From the NCBI GenBank assembly GCA_947166205.1, contig CAMVDI010000087.1, positions 1 to 7,286 of the forward strand: 7,286 bases of DNA, given 5' to 3'. Positions 5,919 through 7,286 of the stretch are shown here, piece after piece. The DNA is from an uncultured Clostridia bacterium. GTDB taxonomy: Bacteria > Bacillota_A > Clostridia > Christensenellales > Aristaeellaceae. The notes under the pieces were generated by a model, which worked only from the letters and a program-made list of their open reading frames with translations, searched no databases and was not told the origin of the DNA. Each line of letters opens with the position of its first letter. Within the stretch, counting starts at the first letter, position 1. A program made the translations under genes and the position numbers.

Positions 5919-5974
5919 CAGGACAGGGGGAACGCTCCTCCTGTCTTCCCTTGTCCCGCGTCCCCTTGTCCTGT
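5919..5974. repeat. REP-like palindromic/repetitive intergenic segment
   Basis: Two competing inverted repeats share one arm. GACAGGGGG (5922-5930) can fold with CCTCCTGTC (5937-5945) across a 6-nt loop, with one G-T pair. The longer CAGGACAGGGG (5919-5929) can instead fold with CCCCTTGTCCTG (5962-5973), with one bulged T. CCCTTGTCC occurs twice (5948-5956 and 5963-5971), 15 bases apart. There is no T-run, so this is not an ordinary terminator. The GGACAGGGGGAACG...CCTGTC pattern recalls the short GGGACA/TGTCCC palindromes scattered through many Clostridia genomes, some linked to REP-associated transposases; that link is from memory and is inference. Confidence 0.5.
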
Positions 5975-6001
5975 CAGCGCGAAGGATCCTTCTCCCGGTG
6001 C

Positions 6002-6403
6002 TCATTTTGTCCCCAGGCATTTTTCAATGGTCTCGCAGAATTCAGGCATCACGCGCCTCATCCGGACGAAATGCCCGTTCCGGTCCAGGAAGACGTGCTC
6101 CGATGTGCCGGAAAAGACCTGCTCATCCCGGACGCGCATGTCATATGAGATGGTAATGATGACGCCGTTGAAATCCCTGACGCCGGCGTCAATCTCCACT
6201 TCATCCCCGAAGGTGCAGGGCCTCAGATAATTCACCTGCAGGCTCTTTACGGGGGAAAAGACGCCGTCCGCTTCCATCCGCCTGTAGGGGAAGCCGATCC
6301 GGTCCATGAAATCGATCCGGGCCTCTTCCATCCAGTGCAGATAGTTGGCGTGGTGGACGATGCCCATCATATCGGTTTCGTAGTATTGCACTTTGTGGAT
6401 CAT
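6002..6403 (-). CDS. Acyl-CoA thioesterase, 4HBT hot-dog fold (YbgC/FadM type)
   Basis: This is a cytoplasmic thioesterase of the 4-hydroxybenzoyl-CoA thioesterase family, 133 residues, the normal length. The N-terminal motif YYETDMMGIVHHANYLHWME contains the catalytic aspartate (Asp11), the following histidines and the helix start Glu26-Glu27. The central strands include SLQVNYLRPCTFGDEVEID, and the C-terminal FLDRNGHFVRMR strand is also typical. It hydrolyses acyl-CoA or acyl-ACP thioesters; chain-length preference cannot be read. The minus-strand GAGGTG lies 7-8 nt before the ATG at 6403. It sits 61 bp after the phosphodiester glycosidase-like gene and 105 bp before the Cof-type phosphatase. 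The second gap holds the REP-like segment, so the downstream genes may be only loosely co-transcribed with this one. Confidence 0.93.
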   Translation of the reverse strand: MIHKVQYYETDMMGIVHHANYLHWMEEARIDFMDRIGFPYRRMEADGVFSPVKSLQVNYLRPCTFGDEVEIDAGVRDFNGVIITISYDMRVRDEQVFSGTSEHVFLDRNGHFVRMRRVMPEFCETIEKCLGTK

Positions 6404-6464
6404 GGCTTCGCACCTCAGTTCTCCGCGGGTTCCGACGGCCCGAGGCCGCGAAACCCCGGCGGAA

Positions 6465-7286
6465 TCAGTCCGCCGATCCCTGGGTCCGGCCGATCCCGAT
6501 GACCGAGGTCACGGTCCGGACAAACCCTTTTCTTTTGTAGACCGCCAGCTTGTTCAGCATCCGCCCCCGGAAAACCAGCGCCATGGTATTTCCGCCGTCC
6601 AGGTTCAGCGCCTGCCGGACGCCGCGTTCCTTCATCATCTCCGCCACCCGCTGCAGCATGGTTCCCTTGCTGTCCCGGTTCCTTCCCTGCACGGAAATCA
6701 GCAGGAAATGTCCGGGTTCAATCATGCCCAGGGCCTGCCGGGGCTCCACGCTCCGGTAATAATGGTACAGCTTTTCGTTGATTTCCCCGTCCCGCAAAAG
6801 GATCGGGCCGAAGCTGAACACGTCCGTCGCGCCTCTCCGCTGAAGCTCTCCGGCGGTCAGCTCATTGCACTCGTAGACCTCCAGCGTTCCGTCCGGATAA
6901 AAGGCCATCATATCCAGATTCGGAAGATGATGCCCCGAGGTCCGGTTGGTTTCTTCGCTGAGAATCTGTCCGTCCCGGAGAATGATGCCCACGGTTTCCT
7001 TCTTCGACATCCGGGTCGCGAAAAAATCGTCCGAAAAAGCCAGAACGCAGCCCGCGTCCCGGGCGATATCATAGGGGTATCTGAATTTTTTGCCCGGGTG
7101 CTCCGGATCCGTCTGCACCGTATAGAAACGTTCCCCGTCCTTCACGCGGATTTCCGTCTCAAACCACTCGAGGGGAACGGACGAGTCCTCCCGGGCGGTG
7201 ATGATCACCTGCAGCGTCCGGGAAAGATAGATCCACAGGCCGTCGCCGTCATTCTCATACACATATTCCCCTTCGCCCGCCAGAAA
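6465..7286 (-). CDS. Phosphodiester glycosidase (NAGPA/DUF2233) family protein, 5' partial
   Basis: The frame is open to the right edge, so at least 273 residues are present and the N-terminus, including any signal peptide, lies outside. A GTG at 7260-7262 is only an internal codon: conserved-looking sequence (EYVYENDGDGLW) runs through it. The C-terminal half matches the phosphodiester glycosidase family. It has LAFSDDFF (fragment residues 82-89), FSFGPILLRDGE (157-168), an ISVQGRNRDSKG stretch (197-208) and the hallmark ALNLDGGNTMA (226-236), followed by G-x-x-LN. The human relative, the mannose 6-phosphate uncovering enzyme, cleaves N-acetylglucosamine from a phosphodiester. Bacterial members are often secreted or membrane-anchored and are linked to exopolysaccharide or cell-wall phosphodiesters. 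The bacterial substrate here is unknown. In this window it is the first gene of the minus-strand run. Confidence 0.88.
   Translation of the reverse strand, partial: FLAGEGEYVYENDGDGLWIYLSRTLQVIITAREDSSVPLEWFETEIRVKDGERFYTVQTDPEHPGKKFRYPYDIARDAGCVLAFSDDFFATRMSKKETVGIILRDGQILSEETNRTSGHHLPNLDMMAFYPDGTLEVYECNELTAGELQRRGATDVFSFGPILLRDGEINEKLYHYYRSVEPRQALGMIEPGHFLLISVQGRNRDSKGTMLQRVAEMMKERGVRQALNLDGGNTMALVFRGRMLNKLAVYKRKGFVRTVTSVIGIGRTQGSAD

Noticed and set aside
4901..6148. 415-codon plus-strand open frame
   Set aside because: It is antisense to the Cof-type phosphatase and to parts of the histidine phosphatase and thioesterase genes, has no recognisable domain, and would run across three well-supported genes.
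6458..6474. GGCGGA/TCCGCC inverted repeat over the stop codon of the phosphodiester glycosidase-like gene
   Set aside because: A perfect 6-bp stem with a 5-nt loop, but no T-run follows on the minus strand, and such short GC-rich palindromes are expected by chance here.
1..7286. Search for a defence, mobile or biosynthetic system
   Set aside because: No transposase, integrase, nuclease-helicase pair, toxin-antitoxin pair, CRISPR repeats, tRNA or phage gene was seen. Apart from the sda remnant and the two edge genes, every gene is a complete member of a common protein family.

Overview
The window looks like an ordinary chromosomal stretch from a moderately high-GC member of the Bacillota (Clostridia-like, possibly a gut or rumen lineage). 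The grounds are strong AGGAG-type ribosome binding sites, a TTG start placed by its ribosome binding site, close-packed short genes, and protein families typical of that group. These are Cof-type and YTHR-type HAD phosphatases, an Ap4A-type Nudix protein, a PAP2 membrane phosphatase with a long C-terminal extension, a phosphodiester glycosidase-family protein and a TIGR02452-type C-terminus. The phylum call is inference from the sequence alone, and I cannot name a genus.

Layout. (1) Positions 2-136 (+) hold the last 44 codons of a gene that resembles the TIGR02452 family. (2) Positions 211-2180 (-) hold a three-gene unit, Nudix hydrolase -> HAD phosphatase -> EamA/DMT transporter. The first two genes overlap by ATGA, and a good sigma-A-like promoter sits at 2219-2248. 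(3) Positions 2240-2431 (+) hold an in-frame but 5'-truncated remnant of an iron-sulfur L-serine dehydratase. It is squeezed between the Nudix promoter and the end of the next gene. (4) Positions 2433-3002 (-) encode a pyroglutamyl-peptidase I with a complete Glu/Cys/His triad and a leader carrying repeats and palindromes. (5) Positions 3206-4180 (+) encode a PAP2-family membrane phosphatase, followed by a clear intrinsic terminator. (6) Positions 4272-7286 (-) hold four co-directional genes, read right to left: phosphodiester glycosidase-like protein (5' end outside the window), 4HBT acyl-CoA thioesterase, Cof-type HAD phosphatase, histidine phosphatase.

How the genes relate. Most encode small hydrolases that act on phosphate esters, nucleotides, thioesters or pyroglutamyl peptides. 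This suggests metabolite clean-up, but no single pathway links them. The Nudix/HAD pair is probably translationally coupled. The four-gene minus-strand run may be co-transcribed, though its gaps of 61-105 bp leave room for internal promoters.

I found no tRNA, rRNA, CRISPR array, insertion sequence, transposase, phage gene or recognisable defence system, and no convincing new multi-gene system. The most notable items are the serine dehydratase remnant, a REP-like palindromic and repetitive intergenic segment at 5919-5974, and a short sequence it shares with the pyroglutamyl-peptidase leader.
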